Source: Trinickia terrae (GTDB taxonomy: Bacteria > Pseudomonadota > Gammaproteobacteria > Burkholderiales > Burkholderiaceae). From it: a stretch of DNA of 64,000 bases. Position 1 is the stretch's first letter, and every line of letters starts with the position of its first letter. The stretch spans positions 167,828-231,827 of the forward strand of contig NZ_SWJE01000005.1 of assembly GCF_005144415.1 (NCBI RefSeq), given 5' to 3'. Shown in pieces: positions 1 to 8,715 of this stretch. The notes beneath the pieces were generated by a model. It worked only from the letters and a program-made list of their open reading frames with translations, had not been told where the DNA came from and made no database searches. Position numbers and translations under genes: made by a program.

Positions 1-128
1 CTGTTCACGCCAAAGATTTCCTGAATGATGATGACGGCCGGACCTTTGCCGGCTTTGGGCAGCGCCAGGTAGCCGGGCATGGGGGCGCTGTCGGTGGGAA
101 TATCGATCCAGCGGGATGTGACAGTCAC
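1..128 (-). CDS. Dienelactone hydrolase family protein, N-terminal part
   Basis: The first 42 codons of a gene running off the left edge. The peptide contains PGYLALPKAG followed by AVIIIQEIFGVN, the beta-strand and oxyanion region typical of the DLH branch of alpha/beta hydrolases, which open lactone or related ester rings. The start is a GTG at 128 preceded by AGGAGA on the minus strand. The catalytic Cys/Asp/His lie outside the window, so activity cannot be judged. Family call is good; substrate unknown. Confidence 0.8.
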   Translation of the reverse strand, partial: MTVTSRWIDIPTDSAPMPGYLALPKAGKGPAVIIIQEIFGVN

Positions 129-581
129 GTCGATCTCCTATTGGAAGAGCCAGGGGAGAAAAATCGGGCAGCCAGTGTGCCACCAATCCAAGACTGCTGC
201 AGGCCGTCATATTGATCGTGGCCAATGGTCCCAGCGTGTCTTCATACGGTCACATTGCGCCCATCGGCAAAAACCCTGGTGTCGCGGAAACCCTTATGGG
301 ACGGCCATTCTCGGGGAGTCTTCAAGTCTGCGGATTGAGTTGCGAACAATCGCGCTATTGGTAGTCGTCCCACTTTCTCAAAAAAATCCCCTAAATTAAT
401 TTGATGCCATACACTTGCGCGCAAGTACGGGACGCCACCTGCCAAAAACTTGCTGGCTCGCGTGCTTGGCCAAGTGCATGACCGATGCATCCGGCGTAAT
501 CGTCCACCGGATTTAGACGGATAAGACGGAAGCGGGGCATAGGCGATTACGTTGTTTTTGGGACCGAAACTGGAGACTTAC
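129..581. other. Intergenic region with one 14-bp palindrome
   Basis: No convincing gene. Short reading frames here lack a ribosome binding site and any recognisable protein signature. It separates the divergent dienelactone hydrolase and livK-type genes, so both promoters must lie here. A perfect palindrome ACTTGCGCGCAAGT at 413-426 is a possible operator; a Shine-Dalgarno GGAGA sits at 572-576 ahead of the livK-type gene. Confidence 0.4.
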
Positions 582-1730
582 ATGAATATCAAGATGCAAA
601 AGCTGTTGCCGATCAGCGCTGCAGCCATGCTGTTTGCGACGATGGCAACGGGCGCCGCGGCGGATCAAGTAATCAAGATCGGCCACGTCGCACCGCTGAC
701 TGGGCAAATCGCCCACCTTGGCAAGGACAATGAAAACGGCGCGCGTCTCGCTGTCGAAGAAATCAATGCCAAGGGGCTGACGATCGGCGGCCAGAAGATC
801 ACGCTCGAACTCGACGCCCAAGACGACGCGGCCGACCCGCGTACGGCTACCCAAGTGGCGCAGAAGCTCGTCGACGACAAGGTCGTCGCGGTGGTGGGCC
901 ACCTGAACTCCGGTACCTCGATCCCGGCTTCGAAGATCTACAGCGATGCGGGCATCGTGCAGATCACGCCGTCGGCAACGAATCCGGCCTTTACACAGCA
1001 AGGTTTCAAGACGACCTACCGCGTGGTTGCGACTGACGCGCAGCAGGGCCCGGCACTCGCCAACTACGCGGCGAAGGAATTGAAGCTCAAGAGCGTCGCG
1101 ATCGTCGACGACTCGACCGCTTACGGCCAAGGTCTCGCGAACGAGTTTGAGAAGACCGCCAAGTCGCTCGGCATGAACGTGGTGTCGCATGACGCGACGA
1201 ACGACAAGGCCGTGGACTTCCGCGCGATTCTGACGAAGATCAAGGGTGAAAACCCGGATGCGATCATGTACGGCGGCATGGACGCCACCGGCGGCCCGTT
1301 CGCGAAGCAAGCGAAGCAACTGGGCCTGCGTGCGAAGGTGCTCGCGGGTGACGGCGTCTGTACCGACAAGCTGGCCGACCTGGCCGGCGAAGCAACCGAC
1401 AACGTCGTCTGCTCGGAAGCAGGCAGGTCGCTCGAGAAGATGGGCAAGGCTGGCGAGGAGTTCCAGACGAAGTTCCAGAAGCGCTTCGGCCAGCCGATCC
1501 AGATCTACGCGCCGTTCACGTATGACGCCGTGTACATCATCGTCGACGCGATGAAGCGCGCGGGCTCCACCGATCCGGCGAAGATCGTCGCCGCCATGCC
1601 GACCACCGACTACAAGGGCGTGATCGGCGAAACGACGTTCGATTCGAAGGGTGACCTGCAGCACGGCGTGATTTCGCTCTACAACTACAAGGCAGGCAAG
1701 AAGTCGTTGCTCAGCGAAGTGAAGATGTAA
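582..1730 (+). CDS. Branched-chain amino acid ABC transporter, periplasmic binding protein (LivK/LivJ type)
   Basis: 382-aa periplasmic solute receptor for a high-affinity uptake system. Residues 1-27 form a signal peptide ending near AAA; the mature protein begins DQVIKIGHVAPLTGQ, the classic first strand of Leu/Ile/Val binding proteins, and has the later QITPSATNP and YGQGLA motifs of the Peripla_BP_6 fold. The ATG at 582 was chosen because GGAGA lies 5 bases upstream; an in-frame TTG at 552 would add ten residues before the signal. It stands alone: no permease or ATPase genes adjoin it and a terminator follows, so it must serve a transporter encoded elsewhere. Ligand specificity within the amino-acid/amide group is not fixed by sequence. 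Confidence 0.9.
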   Translation: MNIKMQKLLPISAAAMLFATMATGAAADQVIKIGHVAPLTGQIAHLGKDNENGARLAVEEINAKGLTIGGQKITLELDAQDDAADPRTATQVAQKLVDDKVVAVVGHLNSGTSIPASKIYSDAGIVQITPSATNPAFTQQGFKTTYRVVATDAQQGPALANYAAKELKLKSVAIVDDSTAYGQGLANEFEKTAKSLGMNVVSHDATNDKAVDFRAILTKIKGENPDAIMYGGMDATGGPFAKQAKQLGLRAKVLAGDGVCTDKLADLAGEATDNVVCSEAGRSLEKMGKAGEEFQTKFQKRFGQPIQIYAPFTYDAVYIIVDAMKRAGSTDPAKIVAAMPTTDYKGVIGETTFDSKGDLQHGVISLYNYKAGKKSLLSEVKM

Positions 1731-1776
1731 TTTGCTCCGTCGGCTTCAGGGGCCGTCACAGCCTCTGGCAGCGACG

Positions 1777-1812
1777 AAAAGCGCGCATGCTTTGCCAGCA
1801 TGCGCGCTTTTT
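1777..1812. terminator. Rho-independent terminator between convergent genes
   Basis: A stem with arms GCGCGCATGC and GCATGCGCGC around TTTGCCA, flanked by AAAA on the left and TTTTT on the right, so it can work in both directions. It ends the livK-type gene (+) and probably the MFS gene (-), whose stop codon is only 50 bases away. Confidence 0.88.
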
Positions 1813-1863
1813 CGTATGGGCTTTTGTGTTGTCATCGTTCACGTTGTGCGGCGCGAGGATGCG

Positions 1864-3075
1864 TCAAATCCCGAGCCGCCCGAGCACCTTGGGTCCGACG
1901 AACGCCACCAGTCCGGCGCACAGCGCGACGATCGACAGACCGATCGACAGATTCGTCACCTGCGTGACGCCGCCGATCACGACCGGCCCGAACAGCAGCC
2001 CGAAGTAGGCGAGGCCGGCCACGTGCGCGAGGCCTTCGGCCGCATGGATGCCCTTGACACGCGCCGCCGCCGCGAACAGCACCGGCATCATGTTCGCGAG
2101 GCCGAGCCCCATCAGCGCGAAGCCTGTCAGCGCGGCAAACGAATACGGCAGCAGCAGTGCGCCGACCATCCCGGCGCAGGCGAGCGAAGCGCTCGCGCGC
2201 ACCAGCTGCGGCGCGCCGAAGCGGGCGCGCACGGCGTCGCCTGCGAAGCGGCCGGCCGCCATGCCGCCGGAGAACGCCGCGTACGCTGCGCTCGCGAGCG
2301 CGGGCGTCGCAACGACGACATCGCGCATATAAACCGTCGCCCAGTCGTACATCGCGCCTTCGGCGATCAGCGCGATCAGCGCCACGGCGCCGAGCGCCCA
2401 CAGCACCGGCGAGCGCCAGCGGTTGGCGCGTGAGCCGCCGTGGCGCGGATCGTCCGCATGCGGGACGTGTGGCAGCACGGCCGGGCATGCCGCGAGCAAG
2501 ACCAGCGCAGCGGCCGCCGCGGCAAGTCCGAGATGCAGCGCGGGCGCCATCCCGCGCGAGAGCAGCGCGCCGCCGGCTGCCGCGCCGGCCATCCCGCCCA
2601 TGCTGAACATGCCGTGCAGCGACGACATGATCGGCTTCGCGAGCGCTGCTTCGACCGCGCTCGCCTCGGCATTGATCGCGACGTCGAGCGTGGCCATCCC
2701 GATGCCGAAGACCGCGAGCACCGGCAGCAGCAGCCAATAGAACGGCACGACGAGAATCAGCGCCGCGCACACCGACATCGTGAGACCGCCAACAAGACAG
2801 GCGCGCCGCGTGCCGACGCGGGCGATCCATTTTGCGTTGGTCGCCATCGCGGCGATCGAGCCGCCCGCGACGGCGAGCAGCGCAATCGACAGCAGCGCCG
2901 GACTCAGATGGAACTTGTCGCGCACAGTCGGCACGTGCACGCCCCACGACGCGTACACCATGCCGGCGATGAAAAAGAGCGCCATCGTGGCATTACGTGC
3001 GCGGTTGCGCGCCGATGCCGGCAGGTTGCGATGCGCGGCTGGCAGGGAGGCGAGTTCGGGGGAGTGGTCGGACAC
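1864..3075 (-). CDS. MFS transporter (YbjJ-like)
   Basis: About 403 aa of mostly hydrophobic sequence with roughly twelve membrane segments and the MFS loop signatures (MVYASWGVHVP in TM1, GIGMATLDVAINAEASAVE in the central loop, GLGLANMMPVLF late). The NAEA motif and overall layout match the YbjJ-like branch of inner-membrane major facilitators; the substrate is unknown. The frame is open to a GTG at 3240, but the extra 55 residues are Arg-rich and unlike the family, so the GTG at 3075 is preferred; a TTG at 3090 is also possible. It converges on the livK-type gene and is divergent from the HugZ-like gene. Confidence 0.85.
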   Translation of the reverse strand: MSDHSPELASLPAAHRNLPASARNRARNATMALFFIAGMVYASWGVHVPTVRDKFHLSPALLSIALLAVAGGSIAAMATNAKWIARVGTRRACLVGGLTMSVCAALILVVPFYWLLLPVLAVFGIGMATLDVAINAEASAVEAALAKPIMSSLHGMFSMGGMAGAAAGGALLSRGMAPALHLGLAAAAAALVLLAACPAVLPHVPHADDPRHGGSRANRWRSPVLWALGAVALIALIAEGAMYDWATVYMRDVVVATPALASAAYAAFSGGMAAGRFAGDAVRARFGAPQLVRASASLACAGMVGALLLPYSFAALTGFALMGLGLANMMPVLFAAAARVKGIHAAEGLAHVAGLAYFGLLFGPVVIGGVTQVTNLSIGLSIVALCAGLVAFVGPKVLGRLGI

Positions 3076-3287
3076 GGGTTGGCTCGTCAAACAGCGGATG
3101 GGGGAGAGAAAGGCGGCGGATAAAAGAGATTGGGCCACGATGCGGCGCGTAGCCGCGGCCCGGCCTGTCAACTCGGCCCGAACGATTCTATCGGAGCGCT
3201 TGCCGCCTTGCTTGCGTGCTGATCTAAGATGTTTGCGCACCGCCCGCTTTTTGGCGCCCGCAAGCCCCCTTATCCGAGGACTATCCG

Positions 3288-3953
3288 TTGAAGATTCCCG
3301 CTCACGCTCCGCTTCACCTGCTGCACCGGACCGGCGCCGGCACGCTCGCGACGCATTCGCGCGAGCCGCAAGGTTTCCCGTACCCGACGGTGCTGCCGTT
3401 CGCGACCGATGCGCGGCATCGGCCGGTCGTGCTCGTCAGCCGGCTTGCCGAGCACGCGCGCAATTTGCAGGCCGACCCGCGCGCCGGGTTTCTGGTCGCG
3501 CATGCGCCGGGCGGCGATCCGCTGAGCGGGGAGCGGGTCACGCTGGTCGGCCGGTTCGAGCCGCTGGACCCGTCCGCCGCCTTTGTGACGCGCTATTTGC
3601 GCTATCACCCCGATGCCGAGCGCTACCTGGCGCTTGGGGATTTCTCCTTCTGGGCGATGGCGATCGAGCGGCTGCGCTATATCGGCGGCTTTGGCCAAAT
3701 GGGCTGGCTCGATGCCGCCGATCTCGACCCGCTCGCGCCGCTGCCGGACGAAGATGAAATCGCGCTGGCCGCGTTTTTCGAGCAGTATCCGCAACGCCCG
3801 GCGCGCCTCGAATTAGCGGGTGTGGACCGTTATGGCGCGGACCTGAAGTTCGGCGGAATGTTCGAACGCCATGCTTTCAATGAACCCAAACAGAACATCC
3901 TGGAAATCGAGGTGGCACTGGCCGATTGCATTGCGCATCGCGCGTCGAATTAG
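3288..3953 (+). CDS. HugZ-like / pyridoxamine-phosphate-oxidase-fold protein
   Basis: 221 aa. The N-terminal half has the flavin/haem-binding split-barrel signature (GTLATHS, GFPYPTVLPFATD, LSRLAEHARNL-type helix, LVGRFEPL), and the C-terminal part carries the DUF2470-like segment with DRYGADL. Such proteins are haem-utilisation factors or FMN-dependent oxidoreductases in the cytoplasm. The start is a TTG at 3288 with GAGGA 8 bases upstream; no ATG fits better. It is monocistronic and divergent from the MFS gene. Haem binding is inferred from the family only. Confidence 0.82.
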   Translation: MKIPAHAPLHLLHRTGAGTLATHSREPQGFPYPTVLPFATDARHRPVVLVSRLAEHARNLQADPRAGFLVAHAPGGDPLSGERVTLVGRFEPLDPSAAFVTRYLRYHPDAERYLALGDFSFWAMAIERLRYIGGFGQMGWLDAADLDPLAPLPDEDEIALAAFFEQYPQRPARLELAGVDRYGADLKFGGMFERHAFNEPKQNILEIEVALADCIAHRASN

Positions 3954-4350
3954 TCTCGTGTTTATCCTGATCGGGAAAACGCTGATGGGTGCGATTTTAG
4001 TAAAGATCAACACTCATATCATCGGTCATAAATTCCTATCCTTTCATCGCATGAGAGGTTTTAATGAGATGGATGATATGAGTTTCATATTTTGGGAGCT
4101 ATGCACATTGGGCTAGTCCAACACACAATATTTTGAGATGTGTAACAGAAAGTTAAATGCCGGCGATGATCGTGCATGATGCGCACGAGATCTGCGAATT
4201 GAAATCGGAGATTTTCATTTTTTTGCCTTTCACGCTTTTCTTCGCTTTCGAATTTGTGCTAATCTCGCTCCGAAATATCCGAGGCACAACGTAGTGAAAT
4301 GGCAAGCCGGCTTCAGACCTGCGTCATTTATCGAAACCACAAGGGAAAGT
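3954..4350. other. AT-rich intergenic region upstream of hns
   Basis: About 400 bases, clearly more AT-rich than the flanking genes, with runs such as TTTTTTTGCC near 4220. No gene with ribosome binding site is visible. It should hold the hns promoter; curved AT-rich DNA upstream of hns genes is commonly autoregulated by H-NS itself, which would fit but is not shown. Confidence 0.4.
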
Positions 4351-4653
4351 ATGTCTTCTTACAAGGAACTTCTCGCCCAACGAGAAAAGCTGGAGAAGCA
4401 GATCGAAGAGGCGAAGGCGCGTGAATACGCGGAAGTGCTTAACGAGATCAAACAGAAAATGGCCGACTACGGCATTACGCTCGCCGAACTCGGCGTCGGC
4501 GGCCGCGGCAAACATGCGAAAGTCGGGCGTCCGCGCGCCGGCGTTGCGCCGAAATATCGCGACCCCGAATCCGGCAGCACCTGGTCGGGCCGCGGCAAAC
4601 CGCCGAAATGGATTGCCGGCCAAGATCGCGATCAATTCCTGATTCAGAAGTAA
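4351..4653 (+). CDS. H-NS family nucleoid-associated protein
   Basis: 100-aa DNA-binding protein that silences AT-rich DNA. Residues 1-45 form a charged coiled-coil oligomerisation helix (KELLAQREKLEKQIEEAK), then a flexible linker and the C-terminal DNA-binding domain with YRDPESGSTWSGRGKPPKWI, the defining H-NS loop and TW.GRG...W core. The ATG at 4351 follows AAGGGAAA; an upstream in-frame ATG would add an unrelated 19-residue leader. A strong terminator follows, so it is monocistronic. The short length is typical of Burkholderia H-NS paralogues. It may act on the AT-rich accessory DNA elsewhere in the window. Confidence 0.93.
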   Translation: MSSYKELLAQREKLEKQIEEAKAREYAEVLNEIKQKMADYGITLAELGVGGRGKHAKVGRPRAGVAPKYRDPESGSTWSGRGKPPKWIAGQDRDQFLIQK

Positions 4654-4719
4654 TCGGCGCTGTACAGCAGTTGCCTTAAGGTTGACTTAAGGCTTGCTTT
4701 TGCTGCAACCGCCGAAGCG

Positions 4720-4756
4720 AAAAACCGCGCACCGCTAAACGTGCGCGGTTTTTTAT
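4720..4756 (+). terminator. Rho-independent terminator of hns
   Basis: Stem AAACCGCGCAC / GTGCGCGGTTT with loop CGCTAAAC and a run of six T. Located 67 bases after the hns stop codon. Confidence 0.92.
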
Positions 4757-4969
4757 TGTCTGCGGAAAGACAAGGGCGGCGCGTAGCGTCCAATGTCAAG
4801 CAATTCTGCTTACGCTTTCTTGCGCCCGTTGTGAGGATATCGAAATACGAATACGTCGCGTTTGTATAAGCATATGATTTAAAAAGAGAACTTGGGAGTT
4901 TGCGGCGACTTGTCATAGTTGCGCTGCTAGAATTCGGGCATTCAAAACAATCAATGCTCGGGTTTCCTA

Positions 4970-6175
4970 ATGTCGCAAAGCTTCGAAAATTTCGACGCCG
5001 AATCCACGGAAAAACAAGCGGTCGCCCGCAAGACCACGTTCGTCAGCATCGTGCTGAACCTCGCGCTGACGACGCTTCAAATCATCGTCGGCGTCTTTGC
5101 CCATTCTCAAGCGCTTATCGCCGATGGCGTGCATTCGCTTGCCGATCTCGTGTCGGATTTCATCGTCCTGATTGCCAACAAGGCGAGCGGCGCCAAGCCG
5201 GATGCCGATCACAACTACGGTCACAGCCGCTATGAAACGGTCGCGTCGCTGTTTTTGGGCGGGCTGCTGATTGCGGTCGGCGTCGGCATGCTGTGGGGCG
5301 CGGGCAAACGCCTCGCCAACCTCGGCGAGATCCCGGCCGTGCATGCCGGCGCGCTCGTCGTCGCGGTGCTGGTGCTCGTATCGAAGGAAGCGCTCTTTCG
5401 CTACATGCTGCGCGAGGCGCAGCGCGTGCGCTCGGCGCTCCTGATCGCGAACGCGTGGCATGCGCGCTCGGATGCGGCGTCATCGCTGGTCGTGGCGATC
5501 GGCATCGTCGGCAGTCTCCTGGGCGTGCGGCTACTCGACCCGATCGCGGCGGCGATCGTCGGTTTCATGGTGGCGCGCATGGGCTGGACCTTTGGTTGGG
5601 ATGCGCTACAGGACCTGTCGGATCGCGCGCTCGACGAGACCGCCGCCGCCGATGTCCGCACGCTCCTGATGGCGACGCCCGGCGTGCGCGACGTGCATGA
5701 GCTGCGCACGCGCAAGATGGGCGACTTCGCGCTCGTCGATGCGCATATCCTGGTCGATCCGCTGATTTCGGTGTCGGAGGGGCACTACATTGCCGAGTCT
5801 GCGCGTTCGCGCGTGCTGACCGACAAGCGCGTGCTCGACGCGCTGATCCACGTCGATCCCGAGAACGACGCGCTGCGACATCCCGCAGCCAACCTGCCGC
5901 CGCGCGATGCGGTCGTCGCGGCGCTCGGCGCCGAGCTGGCGAAGCGCGGATTGAGCGCCGTGAGCCTTAATCTCCACTACCTCAGCACCGGCCTGGACAT
6001 CGAGGTGACGCTTGCCGCCGACGCGGCCGCCACGCCCGCGCAGGATATGCAACTCGCGAGCCGTGTGGATCTGGAGGAACTGGCCGCTCGGCTCGGAGCG
6101 CGCAAGGTTACGCTGATGCGCTCGCTCGATGCCAAACCACTGGCAGCCGACAAGACGGCTACACGCGTTCTCTAA
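4970..6175 (+). CDS. Cation diffusion facilitator (CDF) metal exporter
   Basis: 401-aa inner-membrane antiporter that exports divalent metals (Zn, Fe, Mn or Co) against protons. Six predicted membrane segments; TM2 carries DGVHSLADLVSD with the HxxxD metal site, and the following loop has HNYGHSRYET. A second HARSDAASS motif in TM5 completes the tetrahedral site. The cytoplasmic C-terminal domain begins near residue 205 (ADVRTLLMATPGVRDVHELRTRKMG) and is longer than in E. coli FieF, with an extra segment after residue 300. Monocistronic. Metal specificity cannot be read from the sequence. Confidence 0.92.
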   Translation: MSQSFENFDAESTEKQAVARKTTFVSIVLNLALTTLQIIVGVFAHSQALIADGVHSLADLVSDFIVLIANKASGAKPDADHNYGHSRYETVASLFLGGLLIAVGVGMLWGAGKRLANLGEIPAVHAGALVVAVLVLVSKEALFRYMLREAQRVRSALLIANAWHARSDAASSLVVAIGIVGSLLGVRLLDPIAAAIVGFMVARMGWTFGWDALQDLSDRALDETAAADVRTLLMATPGVRDVHELRTRKMGDFALVDAHILVDPLISVSEGHYIAESARSRVLTDKRVLDALIHVDPENDALRHPAANLPPRDAVVAALGAELAKRGLSAVSLNLHYLSTGLDIEVTLAADAAATPAQDMQLASRVDLEELAARLGARKVTLMRSLDAKPLAADKTATRVL

Positions 6176-6215
6176 CCACCCGGGCACCGGCGCATGCCGC
6201 CGGATCGGGCCGCCC

Positions 6216-6674
6216 CTACAGCGGCAACTGAGTATCGAATTTGATTTCGCGCAGCACCACGCTGGTGCGAACTTGCGCCACGGCGGGGATCTTGAAGATG
6301 CGCTCGTGCAGGAACGAGTCGTACGCCTTGATATCGGGGGCGACGATTTTCAGGATGTAGTCGGCTTCGCCGGTGGTGCTGTAGCACTCGGTGACTTCCG
6401 GGCAGGTGGCGATTTCCCGCTCGAATTGCTCGACGCCGCCTTCGGTGTGCCGCGTCAGATGAATATGGGCGAGCGCGCAGACATGCAGCCCCAGTTTTTC
6501 GCGATCGAGCAGCGCCGTGTAGCGCTGGATCACGCCCGATTGCTCCATATCCTTGATGCGACGCCAGCACGGCGTGCTGGACAAGCCGACTTGATCCGAG
6601 ATCTCCTGGACCGATCGGCGCGCATCGAGCTGCAGCAGGCGCAGAATTTTTTGAGAAAACGTATCGAGGGTCAC
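6216..6674 (-). CDS. Lrp/AsnC family transcriptional regulator
   Basis: 152 aa. An N-terminal winged helix-turn-helix (QKILRLLQLDARRSVQEIS, then LSSTPCWRRIKDME as recognition helix) precedes the RAM ligand-binding domain (CPEVTECYSTTGEADYILKIVAPD). These are octameric regulators of amino-acid metabolism and transport. Start taken as the GTG at 6674 because GGAGG lies five bases upstream; the frame extends eight codons further without a better site. It converges on the CDF gene; its stop is 40 bases from that gene's stop. Target genes are not evident. Confidence 0.9.
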   Translation of the reverse strand: MTLDTFSQKILRLLQLDARRSVQEISDQVGLSSTPCWRRIKDMEQSGVIQRYTALLDREKLGLHVCALAHIHLTRHTEGGVEQFEREIATCPEVTECYSTTGEADYILKIVAPDIKAYDSFLHERIFKIPAVAQVRTSVVLREIKFDTQLPL

Positions 6675-6765
6675 GCGCGCCTCCCAGTTCGGCCGCAACT
6701 TTTTTGAATGTTAGAGGCGGCGGAAAAGAAAGGCAATGCGATGCCCGTGGACTGAGGGGATTTAC

Positions 6766-7416
6766 CTAATTTGCCGGGTTGCTCGCGGCGTTTTGCCCTG
6801 TGTCGTCTCCGGTAGCCGCATCGCGCGCGGGCGAATTCGAGATGGCGGCGAGGGCCGCTTGCTGGTTGCGCAATTCGGCGAGCATGTTGCAAAAAAGCGC
6901 ACCTTGCTCGATGGCGTCGTCGAGCGCGACGTGGGTGTGAGGATGGTCGTCGAACCAGTGCTTCGGCATGCGCGGCTTGATGCACTTCCGGTACGGCAGG
7001 CCGGTCATCGCGAAGGCGAGTGTCTTGATGTCGAGCGCGGACCACGAGAAGGGGCAGCGCCCCGCAAAGCGCATCATGTACCAGAACATGAAGGTGAAAT
7101 CGAAGCCGGCCGGCATGGCGACGAACACCGGCTTGCCCGGCAGCGATTCGACCCACTCGACGTAGGCGACCAGCGCCGTCTCCGGCTTTTGTAGATCCGC
7201 GCGGCACGCCGCCCAGGCCTCCTTCTGCGTCTTCCACCAGGCTGCCTGGATCGGATGCGCCTCGGCGCCGGGCAGCGTTTCCAGGTTGGCGGAGAAGGTG
7301 GCGATCAGCTTCTTGTCGGCGGTGTAGGCAGCGGACGCGAAGCTGAGCATCGAGTGCGGGCCGGGAATCGGGCCGTCGGCTTCAACGTCGGTGCTGACGT
7401 AGATCTCGTCCGTCAT
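6766..7416 (-). CDS. 3'-5' exonuclease, DEDD superfamily
   Basis: 216 aa. Exo I motif DVEADG near residue 10 supplies the first catalytic Asp/Glu pair; [10 protein letters not shown] region provides Exo [15 protein letters not shown] near residue 170 is Exo III with the His and Asp. This is the DnaQ/RNase T fold acting on nucleic-acid 3' ends with two metal ions. The ATG at 7416 overlaps the stop of the upstream metallo-hydrolase (ATGA-type overlap), so the two are translationally coupled. Whether RNA or DNA is the substrate is unknown. The last 30 residues are low complexity. Confidence 0.8.
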   Translation of the reverse strand: MTDEIYVSTDVEADGPIPGPHSMLSFASAAYTADKKLIATFSANLETLPGAEAHPIQAAWWKTQKEAWAACRADLQKPETALVAYVEWVESLPGKPVFVAMPAGFDFTFMFWYMMRFAGRCPFSWSALDIKTLAFAMTGLPYRKCIKPRMPKHWFDDHPHTHVALDDAIEQGALFCNMLAELRNQQAALAAISNSPARDAATGDDTGQNAASNPAN

Positions 7417-8057
7417 GCGGCGGCTCCGTCCGCGACATAGGGGTTGGTGCGCCGCTCCTCGCCGAATGTCGAGGCGGGGCCGTGCCCCGGGACGAAGGTG
7501 ATGTCGTCGCCGAGCGGCCACAGCTTGCCGCGGATCGATGCGATCAGGTCGGCGTGATTGCCGCGAGGAAAATCGGTGCGGCCGATCGAGCCGGCGAACA
7601 GCACGTCGCCGACCAACGCGAGCCGGTGCGTGCCGCTCACGAATACGACGTGCCCCGGCGTGTGGCCCGGACAGTGGTAGACGTCGAGCGTTTCCTCGCC
7701 GAACTGCACGGTGTCGCCATCGGCGAGCCAGCGGTCGGGCTCGAACGCTTCCGCGGCGGGAAAACCGAAGCGCTGGCTTTGCTGCGGCAATTGGTCGAGC
7801 CAGAAACGCTCGTCCTGATGCGGCCCTTCGATCGGCACCCCGTAGTGTGCGGCGAGCGTCTTCGCGCCGGCGCAGTGGTCGATATGCCCGTGGGTCAGCA
7901 GCACCTTCTCGACGCTCACGCCCAGCTTGGCGACCGCGGCCTGGATCCGCTCGAGATCGCCGCCCGGATCGACAACGGCGGCGCGGCCAGTCGCCTCGCA
8001 GACGAGCAGCGAGCTGTTTTGCTGAAACGGCGTGACGGGGATGATCGAGACTTTCAT
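7413..8057 (-). CDS. MBL-fold metallo-hydrolase (glyoxalase II / YcbL-like)
   Basis: 214 aa. Metal-binding THGHIDH motif near residue 60, a further His in HCPGHTPGH, Asp in ALVGDVLF and a final His in VPGHGP are all present, giving the binuclear zinc site of glyoxalase II-like thioesterases. The C-terminal all-helical domain of true GloB is missing, so it belongs to the shorter YcbL/GloC type, which hydrolyses S-D-lactoylglutathione or related thioesters. First gene of a two-gene operon with the exonuclease. The ATG at 8057 is the only good start. Confidence 0.9.
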   Translation of the reverse strand: MKVSIIPVTPFQQNSSLLVCEATGRAAVVDPGGDLERIQAAVAKLGVSVEKVLLTHGHIDHCAGAKTLAAHYGVPIEGPHQDERFWLDQLPQQSQRFGFPAAEAFEPDRWLADGDTVQFGEETLDVYHCPGHTPGHVVFVSGTHRLALVGDVLFAGSIGRTDFPRGNHADLIASIRGKLWPLGDDITFVPGHGPASTFGEERRTNPYVADGAAA

Positions 8058-8172
8058 CGGAGACTAGACGCAGACGGCGAAAAGCTTCGATTGTACCGGC
8101 CGAGCGAGGCCGCCGCAGGCTGGCCGGATGGTCAAGCACCCAACCGAACGGTCCTAACAAATCCCGATTGTT

Positions 8173-8208
8173 ACGCTCATAGTGAGAATCAATCGTGCCT
8201 ATGAGCGT
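8173..8208. promoter_or_regulatory. 10-bp inverted repeat between divergent promoters
   Basis: Perfect arms ACGCTCATAG (8173-8182) and CTATGAGCGT (8199-8208) separated by 16 bases. It has no T tract on either side, so it is more likely an operator than a terminator. It sits between the divergently transcribed metallo-hydrolase gene and the structured RNA/rlpA unit, 28 bases upstream of the TATAAT box at 8236. Confidence 0.45.
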
Positions 8209-8235
8209 TGTCAGGTGCTTTGAAAATGGTTTTGC

Positions 8236-8241
8236 TATAAT
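8236..8241 (+). promoter_or_regulatory. Consensus -10 box for the structured RNA / rlpA leader
   Basis: A perfect TATAAT preceded by TTTTGC and followed by GCGCCCC. No good -35 hexamer lies at 17 bp (AGGTGC), while TTGTCA lies farther away at 8208. Transcription would start near 8248, just before the first hairpin of the structured region. Confidence 0.6.
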
Positions 8242-8246
8242 GCGCC

Positions 8247-8700
8247 CCATTGTGCGTGGAGCATCCACGCTGCCAATTGACGATCCGGACTCGCCCTTAG
8301 GCGAAAAACACCGGATCGCCGTCAAGTGAAGGGCCGTCGGTTGCGACGGCACGAACCTTGCGTCGGATAGGTTATTCGATGCACACGTCTTGCCCAGCCA
8401 GGCGCCGCGCGCCTGCCACGGCCTTGCTGCCGTGACGCTGGGTGGGGCCTACGCCGCTGTTCCTGTACGTCGTAAGACGTACACAGAGCGTGAAATTACG
8501 TTCGATGGCGGCATGTGGGGTCTGGTCAGGCTGCCGGGGACAGGTTGCGCCAGACGTGAAAGCTAACCGGGCGGAAAGCGGCGAGACGCCGCACCCGAGT
8601 GCCTGTGCACGACTCGCAAACAGCGAGCGGAGTCACGTCGCGCCTCGGTCGCCCCGAGCTGCAAGCTTTACGCAAGATTTGCGTGCGGCGGCTCGACACT
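8247..8700 (+). ncRNA. Candidate long structured RNA or leader upstream of rlpA
   Basis: A chain of perfect stems, read on the + strand: GCGTGGA/TCCACGC (8254-8270); TTGAC+GATCCGG pairing with CCGGATC and GTCAA (8277-8325); GCCGTCG/CGACGGC (8333-8350); a three-way junction closed by CCCAGC/GCTGGG (8393-8442) enclosing hairpins 8400-8414 and 8417-8434; GTACGTC/GACGTAC (8465-8482) inside GCCGC/GCGGC (8453-8512); GTCTGG/CCAGAC (8520-8555); GCGGCG/CGCCGC inside CGGG/CCCG (8568-8597); CTCGC/GCGAG (8613-8627); ACGCAA/TTGCGT (8670-8684). A TATAAT box lies just upstream. I do not recognise it as RNase P, tmRNA, 6S, SRP or a known riboswitch. It ends about 16 bases before the rlpA start, so it could be a 5' leader. 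Confidence 0.5.
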
Positions 8701-8715
8701 GCTGAGTTACGTCAT

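Noticed and set aside
7417..8352. N-terminal extension of the exonuclease frame across the metallo-hydrolase gene
   Set aside because: The metallo-hydrolase is intact in another frame and the exonuclease has a coupled ATG at 7416.
8247..8700. RNase P, tmRNA or 6S RNA
   Set aside because: Conserved RNase P core, tmRNA tag/CCA end and 6S bubble sequences are not found.
8442..8705. Small + strand coding frame in the rlpA leader
   Set aside because: No ribosome site; the same bases form consecutive perfect stems, better explained as RNA structure.
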